Below, piece after piece: positions 1-10,517 of a DNA stretch of 64,000 bases. The translations under genes were made by a program, and so were the position numbers. The notes under the pieces are model-generated. The model ran no database searches. It had not been told where the DNA came from and saw only the letters and a list, made by a program, of their open reading frames with translations. Position 1 is the first letter of the stretch. Each line of letters opens with the position of its first letter. The stretch is from CAWBRT01 sp963832785 (GTDB lineage Bacteria; Acidobacteriota; Terriglobia; Terriglobales; Acidobacteriaceae). The stretch covers positions 2,852,001-2,916,000 of the forward strand of contig CAWHVF010000005.1 of the NCBI GenBank assembly GCA_963832785.1. Direction: 5' to 3'.

Positions 1-706
<706 letters not shown>

Positions 707-969
707 ATAAAATTTACTGGGCGCACCCACGATTTCGGTCCGGGCCAACCAGCCCGTACTCGCGGAGTAGAACCTGACTCCGCGACCCAATGCTATTCGG
801 CATCGTCCTTATCAAGTTCTTTCAGCTTGGCGTTGCGTGAGAGGTTGAGGCGTTTTCAAGGCGTGAGGCGCGAAGCGCCGGGAGCCTTGAGGCGAAATCC
901 TGAGCCGCCTTGCGGCGAAGGATCTCCTGCAACCTCGGCAGGCCCAGCGGCCTGCTAGACGCCACCCGT

Positions 970-1087
<118 letters not shown>

Positions 1088-1093
1088 TAACGT

Positions 1094-1162
1094 CCCCGAC
1101 AGCCTTTGCTGTCGGGGGCTCCACAAAGGCCAGTTACCTGACGGTAGCTGGCCTTTTCCGTT
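1094..1162 (+). terminator. rRNA operon terminator (tandem hairpins)
   Basis: Two hairpins follow the 5S gene. The first is CCCCGACAG / CTGTCGGGG (1094-1102 and 1109-1117). The second, 1125-1155, pairs AAAGGCCAGTTACC with GGTAGCTGGCCTTT almost perfectly around a 4-nt loop and runs into TTTTCCGTTTT. The second has the shape of an intrinsic terminator and is the likely end of the rRNA transcript. Confidence 0.85.
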
Positions 1163-1300
1163 TTCCGGCGAAACGAGTCGAAAGACCCGCAAGACAGCAG
1201 ATCCCTCGCCTTCGGCTCGGGATTTCGGCTGCGGGCTCCCACTCGGCTGCGCCTCGCTCACGCCCGCAAAGCGCCGAAATTTGCTACATTCAATAGCAGG

Positions 1301-2363
1301 ATGGCTGCTGCCGATTCACTTTTCATACGCGCTTGCCACAAGCTTCCGACCGAGGCTACTCCGGTCTGGTTCATGCGCCAGGCGGGGCGTTACATGTCGG
1401 AGTACCGTGAGGTGCGCAAGCACCATTCGCTGGTAGAAATCTGCAAGAAGCCGGCGCTGGCCGCCGAGGTGACCATCACCGCCGCCGAGGCGCTGGGCGT
1501 GGACGCCGCCATCATCTTCGCCGACCTGCTGCTGCCGCTGGAGGTCATGGGCCTGCCCTTCCGCTTCACCGCCGGCGAAGGCCCCGTCATCGAGCGGCCT
1601 CTGCGCGAAGCGTCCGGCATCCAGGCCCTGCGCACCGACCGCGCCAAGGACCTGATGTACGTCTCTGAAGCCATCGCCATGGTGGCCAGGCATTTCAGCG
1701 GACGCTTGCCGGTGATCGGCTTCTGCGGCGCGCCTTTCACCCTGGCCAGCTACATGGTCGAAGGCGGCGGCTCGCGCAACTACGCGGAAGTGAAGAAGCT
1801 GATGTACCGCTCGCCCGAACTTTGGGACGAGCTGTTGGCCAAGCTGGTCGAGGTTGCTGGCCGAGTATGCCGTCGACCAAGTGCGGCATGGGGCCGACGC
1901 GCTGCAGGTCTTCGACAGTTGGGTGGGATGCCTGGGCGTGGACGACTATCGCCGCTACGCCCTGCCGCGCACCGCCGAATTGATCGCGCGCCTACGCCGC
2001 ACCGGCGCCCCGGTGATCTACTTCGCCACCGACAGCGCCACTCTGCTGCCGTCGATGCTCGAGACCGGCGCCGAGGTCATCGGCGTGGACTGGCGCATCC
2101 CGCTCGACCAGGCGTGGCGGAGCATGGGATACAAACCCGCAATTCAGGGAAATCTCGATCCGGTGGCGCTGTTCGCCCCAGGGGAGGAATTGCGGCAGCG
2201 AGCGGAAACCATCTTACGCCAAGCGGGCGGGCGTCCCGGACACATCTTCAACCTAGGTCACGGAATTCTGCCGCACACCCCGGTCGAGCGGGTAAAAGAG
2301 CTGGCCCACTTCGTCAAGGAACAGAGTGCCGCTCTGCGGGCGGAGGCTGCGAGGTCGAGATGA
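1301..2363 (+). CDS. hemE: Uroporphyrinogen decarboxylase (one frame break near 1852)
   Basis: The enzyme decarboxylates the four acetate side chains of uroporphyrinogen III to give coproporphyrinogen III in haem synthesis (cytoplasm). The family signature MRQAGRYM appears at residues ~25-32, followed by the IIFADLL segment and, after the break, FDSWVG and the C-terminal FNLGHGILPHTP. The reading frame shifts by +1 after GAG at 1850-1852. Removing one G of the GG at 1852-1853 restores the spacing seen in E. coli HemE (23 residues between LLxKL and IFD), so a one-base insertion in the sequence is the simplest reading. The ATG at 1301 fits the usual N-terminus. The stop overlaps hemH by ATGA, so the two are translationally coupled. 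The window's hemE-hemH-hemY order is a late haem operon. Confidence 0.93.
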
Positions 2364-3427
2364 CAGATCAGGATCATGCCGCTGGCAAAGATGGTATCCG
2401 CCAACCTAGCCGCCAGGCCATTCTGCTGCTGGCGCACGGCAGTCCCGACCGGGTGGAGGAGATTCCCGAATACCTGCGCAACGTAACAGGCGGGCGGCCG
2501 CTGGCCGAGGAAGTCGTGCGCGAGGTCGAGCACCGCTACCGGCTGATCGGCCACTCTCCGCTTACGGAAATCACCCTGCGGCAGGCGGCGGCGGTGGCCG
2601 GCGAAAGCGCTCTGCCCGTATACGTGGGCATGCGCAACTGGCGGCCGTACATCCGCGAGGCGGTCCGCCGGATGGCCGCCGACGGCATTACTCATGCCGT
2701 GGTGATTTGCCTGGCGCCGCACAATTCGCGCACCAGCGTGGGGCTTTATCGCCGGGCGCTGGCCTCGGCGGAAGGCGGGCTTCCCTTCACCGTCGACTTC
2801 GTAGAGAGCTGGCACGATCATCCGCTGCTCATCGCGGCCTTTGCCGAACGCTTGCGCCAGGGATGGACGGGGGCGTGCACTGAAGCCGGCGCGCCGCTCC
2901 CGGTAATCTTCACCGCCCACTCCGTCCCCGTGCGCACCATCGCAGAGGGCGATCCCTACGAGCAGCAGGCGCGCGAGACCGCCGCGCTGGTGGCCGCCGT
3001 GGCTCCCGAGATTTTCGCCTACGCTTCAAACCCAGGCTGGCGCTTCGCCTTCCAGAGTCAGGGCATGTCCGGTGGAGAATGGCTGGGGCCAACCGTGGAA
3101 GAGACCATCCTGGCGCTGAAGGCGGCGGGGCACACGGGAGTTTTTCTGCAGCCGATCGGCTTTGTCTGCGATCATGTCGAAATCCTTTACGACATCGACA
3201 TTGCTTTTCGCCAGTTCGCCGGGCAGAACGGCATGCGCCTGTGGCGGGCCGAGTCGCTGAACGACAGCGCAGCTTTCGCCCGCGCCGTGGCTGCGGTTGC
3301 CGCCTCGCGGCTGAGCATTACGACGGATGAAAAAGCAAATTGCCAGCATTTGCCGAAGGAAGGCGAATGTGGGACACCAGCGCCGGCGCCTGCCGATGCG
3401 GGCGATCCTGGAGCCGGGCGGCGATGA
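2360..3427 (+). CDS. hemH: Ferrochelatase
   Basis: It inserts Fe2+ into the porphyrin ring at the end of haem synthesis (protoporphyrin or coproporphyrin type not decided here). The protein starts MTDQDHAAGK and then follows the family closely: LLLAHGSP, the VYVGMRNWRPYI segment, APHNSRTS, the catalytic-histidine motif TAHSVP, and QPIGFVCDHVEILYDID. It has 355 residues, slightly long; the last ~35 residues are Pro/Ala-rich and lie beyond the conserved domain, so the C-terminus may be natural or affected by a sequence error. The start ATG at 2360 overlaps the hemE stop, and its own stop overlaps the next start (ATGA at 3424-3427). Confidence 0.93.
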   Translation: MTDQDHAAGKDGIRQPSRQAILLLAHGSPDRVEEIPEYLRNVTGGRPLAEEVVREVEHRYRLIGHSPLTEITLRQAAAVAGESALPVYVGMRNWRPYIREAVRRMAADGITHAVVICLAPHNSRTSVGLYRRALASAEGGLPFTVDFVESWHDHPLLIAAFAERLRQGWTGACTEAGAPLPVIFTAHSVPVRTIAEGDPYEQQARETAALVAAVAPEIFAYASNPGWRFAFQSQGMSGGEWLGPTVEETILALKAAGHTGVFLQPIGFVCDHVEILYDIDIAFRQFAGQNGMRLWRAESLNDSAAFARAVAAVAASRLSITTDEKANCQHLPKEGECGTPAPAPADAGDPGAGRR

Positions 3428-4830
3428 TGCGCATCGCCATCGTGGGCGCGGGTGTCTCCGGCCTGAGCGCCGCCCTGGCGCTGGAGAACGCGCGCGCCCG
3501 GGGCGCCGATCTCGATTACGTGCTGTTTGAAAGCGCGCCGCACGTAGGCGGCTCGCTGCTTTCCGAACACATCGAAGATTGCCTGGTGGAGGCCGGGCCG
3601 GATTCGTTTCTGAGCGAAAAGCCGTGGGCGGCCGTACTCTGCCGCGAACTCGGCCTGGGCGACCAGCTCATTGGTTCGAACGATCATCTGCGCAAGACCT
3701 ACATCGTGGTGCGCAACCGGCTCGTCGCCATGCCCGATGGGCTGCAGTTCATGGTGCCCACCCGCATTCTGCCCACCGCGCTCTCGCCGCTATTTTCCTG
3801 GAGTACCAAGATCAGAATGCTCCGCGAACTACTGCATTCGCCCCGGCTCGCCATCCACGAGGAGACGGTGGCGGAGATGGTGGCGCGCCACTTCGGAAAC
3901 CAGATGGTCGAGCGGCTGGCCGACCCGCTGCTTTCCGGAGTCTATGGCGGCCACGCCGCCGGGCTCAGCGCCCGCGCCGTGCTGCCACGATTCGTCGAGA
4001 TGGAGGAGAAATACGGCAGCCTGAGCCTCGGTATGCTGGCGGCACGCAAGCGCATGAAAGCCTCGCCCCGGCCGGCAGCGCCGCTCTTCACTTCGCTAGC
4101 CGGCGGAATGCAGCAGCTCGTGAACGCCATCATGGCGCGCCTGACGCCTGGCAACGTCCGCACGTCAACGCCGGTAAATGCAGTGGCAAGAGCATATCAG
4201 CAGTGGCAGGTCTTCAGCACGGGAGGTTCGGAGTTGTATGACGGCTTGATACTGGCGACCCCGGCCTGGGCGGCGGCGGAGCTGATCTCCGCGGTCGATC
4301 CCCTGCTGGCCGGCGAGTTGGCGGCCATTCCCTACAGCTCTTCAATCACGGTCACCATGGGCTACGCCCAGGAGCAGCTTCGCCCGTTGCCGCCCGGTTT
4401 CGGTTTTCTGGTGCCGCGCAGCGAAGGCCGCCGGCTGCTGGCCTGCACCTTTGTGCACAACAAGTTTCCGCATCGCGCACCCGCCGGCAAGGGGCTGCTG
4501 CGCTGCTTCCTGGGAGGTGCAACGGACGAGGCCGCGCTGGCGCTCGGCGACGGCGAGTTGGAAAAGATTGCGCGCCAGGAGCTGAAGGAAATTCTGGGGC
4601 TGGATGCCGAGCCGCTGTTTGTGCGCATCTATCGCTGGCCCAGGGCCATGGCGCAGTACAGCGTGGGCCATATCAGCCGCGTCGCCCGCATCGAAACCGC
4701 CGCGCGCGCCCTGCCCGACTTTGCTCTGGCCGGAAACGCCTTCCACGGCATAGGCGTGCCGGACTGCATTCGCTCCGGCCAGGAAGCCGCAGCCGCGGTG
4801 GCCAAGCTCGCCAGCCAGCAGCCGGCGTAA
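3424..4830 (+). CDS. hemY: Protoporphyrinogen/coproporphyrinogen III oxidase, FAD-dependent
   Basis: This oxygen-dependent flavoprotein oxidises the porphyrinogen ring to porphyrin. The N-terminal FAD-binding GAGVSG follows a beta strand at residues ~4-13; the FE acid pair near residue 39, EAGPDSF, and the C-terminal AGNAFHGIGVPDCI FAD segment are all typical of the HemG/HemY family. The length of 468 residues is usual. I start it at ATG 3424, overlapping the hemH stop, rather than at an in-frame ATG at 3340 that would add 28 unrelated residues. A second ATG directly follows at 3427. With hemE and hemH it forms one operon. Confidence 0.92.
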   Translation: MMRIAIVGAGVSGLSAALALENARARGADLDYVLFESAPHVGGSLLSEHIEDCLVEAGPDSFLSEKPWAAVLCRELGLGDQLIGSNDHLRKTYIVVRNRLVAMPDGLQFMVPTRILPTALSPLFSWSTKIRMLRELLHSPRLAIHEETVAEMVARHFGNQMVERLADPLLSGVYGGHAAGLSARAVLPRFVEMEEKYGSLSLGMLAARKRMKASPRPAAPLFTSLAGGMQQLVNAIMARLTPGNVRTSTPVNAVARAYQQWQVFSTGGSELYDGLILATPAWAAAELISAVDPLLAGELAAIPYSSSITVTMGYAQEQLRPLPPGFGFLVPRSEGRRLLACTFVHNKFPHRAPAGKGLLRCFLGGATDEAALALGDGELEKIARQELKEILGLDAEPLFVRIYRWPRAMAQYSVGHISRVARIETAARALPDFALAGNAFHGIGVPDCIRSGQEAAAAVAKLASQQPA

Positions 4831-4890
4831 AAAGCGCGGTGAAATATATCCAGCGTTGGTGCACCCCGCTAAAAACACCTTCTCCCAAAT

Positions 4891-5061
4891 TTAGCTGACC
4901 CGAAACACGCCAAGCCGGGTTTTCCCAATGTAGACCATACCCAACAGAGTACCTCGGAACGCTCGAATACGTCCGGGGGCAACAAGTTTCCATCCGGGCC
5001 CCTTCCTTACTCTTTCACCACGTTTCACTTTGGTTTTGAGCACCGTCGTTTTCTTTGCCAT
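4891..5061 (-). CDS. Small basic protein of unknown function
   Basis: A 56-residue, Lys/Arg-rich protein (MAKKTTVLKTKVKRGERV...) with no family I recognise. The ATG at 5061 is preceded by GAGGGGAA about nine bases upstream, a good ribosome binding site, which favours this start over an in-frame ATG at 5091. It is convergent with hemY, 60 nt from its stop. The basic composition and short length suggest a nucleic-acid- or ribosome-associated role, but that is only a guess. Confidence 0.5.
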   Translation of the reverse strand: MAKKTTVLKTKVKRGERVRKGPGWKLVAPGRIRAFRGTLLGMVYIGKTRLGVFRVS

Positions 5062-5213
5062 CACGGTTGAGTTCCCCTCGTATACCAGCATTTGACTACA
5101 TATTTCTTATATGGAATCTCTCTGTAATTTCTTCATGCTGGATTCAAGCAGCATTTCCGAAGGTTGCCAATCACGACTTTGCGAGGGTTTTTCCGCCCCA
5201 TGAGCCGTGGTGA

Positions 5214-5777
5214 TCAGTAACCACACGCGTCGTGCAATATTGTCTTGTATTGCGTCAAATCGCGAACGTCAAATTCAAATACCACAGGATTGTCTGCGAG
5301 TGGCCGGGCTTCAAGTAAGAGCACCTTCACATCATCTTTTAGGAGGGCGTCCACAAAGCGTTTTGGTTTTTGGGCGAACAGTTTGCTAGGATCTGCACCC
5401 TTAACCCATTCTTCACGCCTCGGCTTTTGCTGATCAAAGCGCATACGTACTGGCGACAACCACATGCCCGAATGTTTAGAAAATAAACCACCAAGTTGCC
5501 CTTTGTGCTCTGAATCATTCACATTGCCGCTCGTGACCAATGCGGAGCCTGTGCTGAACACAATCTCCAGCCCATCTTTTTTTGTGCACTGAATAGCAAA
5601 TCCGGGCTTTTCGGAAGCCTGGCCGGTCCGTATCGCTACCGGTGCGGCCTCCAAGATAATCCCCGAATTGTCATCCATTGGAGAGTTGACGCGTGATAAC
5701 TTCCAACCGGTTTGAGCAAAAACTGAAGTACAAAAAATCAGCAAGATGGTAGAAAGAGGGAAGAATTGGCAATGCAT
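5214..5777 (-). CDS. Exported protein resembling VasI/TagO (type VI-associated) family
   Basis: This 187-residue protein has a Sec signal peptide (hydrophobic core up to ~residue 20, cleavage after VFA). The mature part starts with a W and a SPMDD segment, then I-L-E strands, a Cys in AIQCTKK, a late R-x-D (MRFDQQKP) and a terminal LHDAC. That layout is similar to the VasI/TagO family, in which a two-Cys domain recognises or binds periplasmic partners. No other type VI secretion gene is in the window, so if the similarity is real it is an orphan. Its codon use and local AT content are noticeably different from neighbours, which hints at acquisition. Confidence 0.5.
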   Translation of the reverse strand: MHCQFFPLSTILLIFCTSVFAQTGWKLSRVNSPMDDNSGIILEAAPVAIRTGQASEKPGFAIQCTKKDGLEIVFSTGSALVTSGNVNDSEHKGQLGGLFSKHSGMWLSPVRMRFDQQKPRREEWVKGADPSKLFAQKPKRFVDALLKDDVKVLLLEARPLADNPVVFEFDVRDLTQYKTILHDACGY

Positions 5778-5888
5778 TTCCGACCTCCTGTACTCAGGCT
5801 GAGGATTGTAGAGGAGAGGATTTGAAATGTAAATAAATCCTGCAACATGTCCCCACCGGTTCAGCCATCAATCTGCACTCTGAAATCT

Positions 5889-7148
5889 TCAATATGGCCG
5901 CTGGTCCTGCGTGGGAAAGGTGCGGGTGATGCGGTCGTGCCAGCAGAGGGAGTCCTCGTCCACCAGCGCCCAGGCAAAGCCCAGCCCGAGCGAGAGCAGC
6001 GAAAACAGCATCGAGTACACCCGGCGGCGGCGCTGCGGCCGCGTGGGCGCTTGGCCGTCGAAGCCGCGCAGCGAGACGTTCGCCATCTCCATGCCCGCCG
6101 TCTTTCTGCCATAGACCAGCATCAGGTAGTGGTAGATGGCCCAGAAAAACAGCACCGTGCCGGCCAGCGCCACCAGCGCTGAGCGGCCTTGCGGCAATCG
6201 CGGAAGCAGCTTCCAGGGGAGCGCGCAAAACAGCGCCGAAGCCGCCAGCACTACCAGCCAATCCACCAGCGCGGCGAAGATGCGCTGCGACAGAAATGCC
6301 ACCGGCAACGGCAATTCGATGGGCGACGGGGCCGCCGCGGGCGATTCTTCGCGCGTTTTTTCCGAATCCAGGCTGATGTCGGCAAAAAGCGGGCCTTCAA
6401 TGGTGGGAATGATGGCCTCGGGAACATCCATAATGCGCGGCGGAGAGGAGACGGGCTCGGCCAGTTGGCCGTAGGGCGGCACCGGGAGCATGGGAGGTTC
6501 CACCGGCAGGCGGATGGCCGGCTTGGGGAAATAGATCAGCTTGCCATCCTGCTTCCCTTCGCGCGCCCCGGCCGCTGCCGGCTCCGGCTCGCGTGGAGAC
6601 TCCACAGCATCGGCAGACGCGGCGGGCACCGGAGACCGCTCCCGGTCAAAATCGAAATCGGGATCGTATTCCGAAGCCTGCAGTTCAGGGCCGGAAGGCC
6701 CCTCCTCTGCCGCCGGATCGGCGGCGCGCTCGGCTTCGGAAATTTCCGGCGCGGGCTCCGCATCCGGCGTTGCTGAGCCGTAAGGCGCCGCACTCAGATC
6801 ACCGACTGCAGCCTCGGGCTCTGCGCCATCGGCCGCCTGCATGGCGGCCTCAGCGTTGGCGCGGCGATAGAAATTGGTGTCGCAGAACGGCCTGGATGGG
6901 CGCGGCGTCGAGCCCGGTTCGCCGAGGGCAGCACCTGGCTGGCTCTCGGCATTCGTCTTTGCCCGCGGGTTCTGAGGAGTCGTGGGCTCCCCCGCCTCCC
7001 CGAAGTCGAACGACAGCGAGGCATTATCGCCTGCTTTCTTTTTCCGGCGGGCGCGATAGCGGTCGAGGCGCGAGGCCACCTCACGCCGCCACTGCTCGTC
7101 AGCGCCGTCCCCATCCACCTGCGGCAAGTCGTCATCGACCGAATGCAT
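5889..7148 (-). CDS. RDD-family membrane protein with long acidic N-terminal region
   Basis: The C-terminal ~140 residues hold an RDD domain: QRIFAALVDW at its start, two hydrophobic helices (around LVVLAASALFCAL and ALVALAGTVLFFWAIYHY), a GRKTAGM motif and a third hydrophobic segment near the end. The first ~270 residues are low-complexity, rich in Ala, Glu and Pro, and probably disordered. The function of RDD proteins is not settled; some are thought to act in transport. The gene is divergent from lptD across a 234-nt gap. The N-terminal start is uncertain because the leader is repetitive. Confidence 0.75.
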   Translation of the reverse strand: MHSVDDDLPQVDGDGADEQWRREVASRLDRYRARRKKKAGDNASLSFDFGEAGEPTTPQNPRAKTNAESQPGAALGEPGSTPRPSRPFCDTNFYRRANAEAAMQAADGAEPEAAVGDLSAAPYGSATPDAEPAPEISEAERAADPAAEEGPSGPELQASEYDPDFDFDRERSPVPAASADAVESPREPEPAAAGAREGKQDGKLIYFPKPAIRLPVEPPMLPVPPYGQLAEPVSSPPRIMDVPEAIIPTIEGPLFADISLDSEKTREESPAAAPSPIELPLPVAFLSQRIFAALVDWLVVLAASALFCALPWKLLPRLPQGRSALVALAGTVLFFWAIYHYLMLVYGRKTAGMEMANVSLRGFDGQAPTRPQRRRRVYSMLFSLLSLGLGFAWALVDEDSLCWHDRITRTFPTQDQRPY

Positions 7149-7382
7149 AGACCCATCCCGGAACCGAGCCGGGGCACACCACGGCGCTCGTCGGAGGGAG
7201 CCGCGTTAGAGGGCGGTGCTGGAGAAGCCAGAGCAAGCCTGGAATCCTGAGTGCCAGTTTCGGCCGGCTACGGCACGGGCGCGCGCGATGCTGTTTTCGC
7301 CGGCCCGGGAATCCGAACTGGCCTAGAAGCCCAATGCCGTGCTAACTTGCATTCTGGTTTCCCGGTCAATACAAACTAGGCG

Positions 7383-9899
7383 GTGACCCGGAACCAGTTT
7401 GCCGGATGGAACTGGCGCTCAATGACTCCACGCATTCGATTGATTATCACATTGGCACTCGCAAGTCATGTGCTTCCGCTGGTACCGCTAGTAACCAGCC
7501 AGTTACCGCCAGAGAAAGAGAGAGAGCCCTTTTCCAGCCGCGTTACCGGCTCCGCCGCCACATCATCGGACGAGGTGGTGATCCGGGCGCGGCAGCAGGA
7601 AAAGGCAGGCGACATTTACAAGCTTCGCGGCGACGTCGAGATCATCTACCGCAGCTACACCCTGCGCGCGGCCGACGTGATCTACGACGCCAAAACCGGC
7701 CAGGCGCACGCCCAGGGAGGCGTTACCCTGGACGGCGGCCCGCGCGACGAGCATATTACGGCTACCCACGCCGATTACAACGTCAACAGCGAATCAGGAA
7801 CCTTTTTTGACGTGATCGGGCTGGTCGGCGCCGTCTATCACGGGCATAGCATGGTGCTGACGTCAACCAACCCCTTTCTGTTTACCGGCCGCCGGGTGGA
7901 AAAGATCGGGCTGCGCTATATCGTCTACCACGGCACCATTACCTCCTGCGCTCTGCCGCATCCGAAGTGGAAGTTCGAGGCCGTGAAAATCGATGTGGTG
8001 GCCGGCGGCGAGGCCAAGCTCTATCGCAGCAACTTCGACCTGTTCGGCCTGCCGTTGTTCTATTTCCCGTTTGTCGAACATCCGGTCGACAACCTGGGGC
8101 GGCACAGCGGTTTGTTGCTGCCGTCGCTAGGGGAATCCAATAAAAAGGGATTCATCCTCGGCGACGCGGTCTATTGGGCGATCAACCGCAGCATGGACCT
8201 GACGGCGGGCGCGGAATACTTTTCGCGGCGCGGCTGGTCACAAAACGTCGAATTTCGCGCCCGGCCCTCGGAGACGGCCAGTCTGAACCTGAAATACTTC
8301 GGCGTGCTCGACCGCGGCGACCCCACCACCGGCCAGGACCAGGGCGGCCAGGACGTGAAGCTCGACGGCGAATGGCAGCGCGCCGGCTGGCGCGGAGTGG
8401 CCAGCATCGACTACCTCAGCTCGTTCCTGTTCCGCCTGGCCTGGTCGCCAACCTTCACCCAGGCCATTGACTCCGAGGTCCATTCCAACGGCTTTTTGTC
8501 GCGTAACTTTGATGGCTACTCGTTTGGCGTTCTGGCCGCGCGCTACCAGAACTTCCAGAGCATCCTGGCCGGGGACCAGATCAAAATCCTGCACGTGCCC
8601 TCGGCGGCCTTCTCCAGCGTGGATCGTCCGCTGCCATCGACTCCGCTCACCTGGGGCTTTGAAACCAGCGTGGATGGCCTCTCCCGCTCGGAGCCGGATT
8701 TCCGTAGCGGCACTCTGGCCGGGCGCTTCGACGCGCGGCCCCGCGCCGCGCTGCCTCTCCACTTCCATGATTGGTCGCTGCGCTCCGAGGTGGCAGTGCA
8801 CGAGACCTACTACAGCGAGCAGGTAACCCCCGGCGCGCCCGGCACCGGCATGCTGGGGACGCTGGTCAAACAGGGATTGAACCGGCAGGACGTGGAAGTC
8901 TCGGTCGAACTACGGCCGCCCGCGCTGACGCGCGTCTTCGACCGGGAGCTGTTGGGAAGCCGACTCAAGCACGTTATCGAGCCGCGCATCACTTACAACC
9001 GGGTCGCCGGAGTGAGCAACTTCGAGAAAGTGATTCGCTTCGACGCTGCCGACATACTTAGCGATACCAACGAGGTGGAATTCGGCATCGTCAACCGGCT
9101 CTACGGCAAGCGCAAACTGCCTCGCGCAGACGCCGGATGCGAGCTGCCGACCACGGGCGGCCAGAGCCCTCAGGGCCGGACTGGAATTGGCAGAACGCCA
9201 TCACTGCTGCCCGGCACTACCATTCCCGCCAGAAGGTGCGAAGACCAGGGCTCAACCACGCGCGAGTTGCTGCGCTGGGAGTTGAAACAGAAGTACTTTT
9301 TCGATCCCTCCTTCGGCAACGCCATTATCCCCGGCCAGCGGAATGTAATCACCAGCAGCGCGGATTTCGCCGGCATCGCCTTCCTTACCGAGCCGCGCCG
9401 CTGGTCTCCCATCGTCTCCAAGCTGCGCCTGCAGCCGACAGCCAACATCGACGTGCAATGGGAGCTCGACTACGACAACACCAAGGGACAGATCAACGCC
9501 AGCACCGCTTTCATCGATTACCGGATCGGAAGCGTCTTCATCGGCGGAAGCCAGGCGTTCTTTCGCATTCCGGGCGAGATTGTCGCGCCCACGGCCATTA
9601 CGCCGCCGCCGGACTTCAACCAGTTCCGCGTCCTGCTCGGCTACGGCCACCCTAACAAGCGCGGGCTGAGCTCGGGCATCACCTTGGGCCTGGACCAGCA
9701 CTTCGAATATTTGCAGTATGCAGCCGCGCAGGCCACCTACAACTGGGACTGCTGCGGGCTCAGCTTCGAGTACCGCCGCTTCACCCTGGGGTCGGCAACC
9801 ATCGGCTCGGTGCGCAACGAAAATCAGTTCCGCTTTAGCCTGACGCTGGCAAACGTCGGCACCTTCGGCAACCTGCGCCGGCAGGAGAGCCTGTTCTGA
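7383..9899 (+). CDS. lptD: LPS-assembly outer membrane protein LptD
   Basis: LptD forms the outer-membrane barrel that places LPS on the cell surface. After a signal-like hydrophobic N-terminus, residues ~60-190 form the OstA/LptA-like domain (IYKLRGDVEIIYRSYTLRAADVIYD) and the rest is the LptD C-terminal barrel, including LPLFYFPFVEHPVDNLGRHSG with its conserved GR.SG, and a terminal aromatic residue (ESLF). The length of 838 residues is normal. The GTG at 7383 and an ATG at 7422 are both possible starts; the ATG places the hydrophobic segment at residue ~5. Its presence shows a diderm cell. It is convergent with rpmB. Confidence 0.92.
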   Translation: MTRNQFAGWNWRSMTPRIRLIITLALASHVLPLVPLVTSQLPPEKEREPFSSRVTGSAATSSDEVVIRARQQEKAGDIYKLRGDVEIIYRSYTLRAADVIYDAKTGQAHAQGGVTLDGGPRDEHITATHADYNVNSESGTFFDVIGLVGAVYHGHSMVLTSTNPFLFTGRRVEKIGLRYIVYHGTITSCALPHPKWKFEAVKIDVVAGGEAKLYRSNFDLFGLPLFYFPFVEHPVDNLGRHSGLLLPSLGESNKKGFILGDAVYWAINRSMDLTAGAEYFSRRGWSQNVEFRARPSETASLNLKYFGVLDRGDPTTGQDQGGQDVKLDGEWQRAGWRGVASIDYLSSFLFRLAWSPTFTQAIDSEVHSNGFLSRNFDGYSFGVLAARYQNFQSILAGDQIKILHVPSAAFSSVDRPLPSTPLTWGFETSVDGLSRSEPDFRSGTLAGRFDARPRAALPLHFHDWSLRSEVAVHETYYSEQVTPGAPGTGMLGTLVKQGLNRQDVEVSVELRPPALTRVFDRELLGSRLKHVIEPRITYNRVAGVSNFEKVIRFDAADILSDTNEVEFGIVNRLYGKRKLPRADAGCELPTTGGQSPQGRTGIGRTPSLLPGTTIPARRCEDQGSTTRELLRWELKQKYFFDPSFGNAIIPGQRNVITSSADFAGIAFLTEPRRWSPIVSKLRLQPTANIDVQWELDYDNTKGQINASTAFIDYRIGSVFIGGSQAFFRIPGEIVAPTAITPPPDFNQFRVLLGYGHPNKRGLSSGITLGLDQHFEYLQYAAAQATYNWDCCGLSFEYRRFTLGSATIGSVRNENQFRFSLTLANVGTFGNLRRQESLF

Positions 9900-10016
9900 G
9901 AGGGATTAGGGGTTGCTGCTGAAGCTGGCTAATACACGATAAGAAATTGGATAGCTGCCTGCCGTTCTATGCATGCGACAAGGAGGTCAAGGGGCTGGCA
10001 ATGCAACTCCGAATCG

Positions 10017-10044
10017 GGTCAGGAACTGCCCCCTGGCCCTGACC
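10017..10044. terminator. Hairpin between convergent lptD and rpmB
   Basis: GGTCAGG (10017-10023) pairs perfectly with CCTGACC (10038-10044) around a 14-nt loop. It lies 14 nt past the rpmB stop and about 120 nt past the lptD stop, so it could end both transcripts. No strong U-run follows on either strand, so an intrinsic terminator is not certain. Confidence 0.4.
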
Positions 10045-10057
10045 TCTTAAATCCTAC

Positions 10058-10249
10058 TTACGCCTTGACGACCTTGCCCGAGCGCAGGCAGCTTGTGCAG
10101 ACGTGCATCTTCTTGCTGTTGCCGCCCTGGACCTTTACCTTTACCGGGCGAAGATTGACGTTCCAGCGGCGCTTGGTCACGTTGTGCGCGTGCGAGATGT
10201 TGTTTCCGAATTGCGGGCCTTTGCCGCAGACTTCACAAACCCGGGCCAT
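10058..10249 (-). CDS. rpmB: 50S ribosomal protein L28
   Basis: A 63-residue L28 with the usual start MARVCEVCGKGP, the central NNISHAHNVTKRRW block and the late CTSCLRSGKV. It contains four cysteines in two CxxC pairs (residues ~5-8 and ~51-54), which marks it as the zinc-binding (C+) form of L28. Length and start are typical. It stands alone. Confidence 0.95.
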   Translation of the reverse strand: MARVCEVCGKGPQFGNNISHAHNVTKRRWNVNLRPVKVKVQGGNSKKMHVCTSCLRSGKVVKA

Positions 10250-10517
10250 AGAATTCTCCAGAGTTTCAGATGTATGGGAGCTTGAGCGGGGTCCCCAGCA
10301 AACCCGATGTCACACACCTTTCGCTGGGAAGGCAAAATGGCTGGCACCCAAAGATAAATTTTAGCGGAAGTCTCACGCATTCCGCAACCCGCGCAAGCCG
10401 CTCCGCTTGTCCCCAAATGTGCGTTTACGAGGTTGAGCCGCCCGAAATGTACGCGCATCCATTCCCGGACCTTTGTTTCCAGAAAACCAAAAACCGTAGC
10501 CCAAGGTTAGCGACGGT

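Noticed and set aside
1850..1860. Programmed frameshift in hemE
   Set aside because: No slippery sequence, pseudoknot or internal stop signal fits, and similar +1 breaks recur in unrelated genes, so sequence error is simpler.
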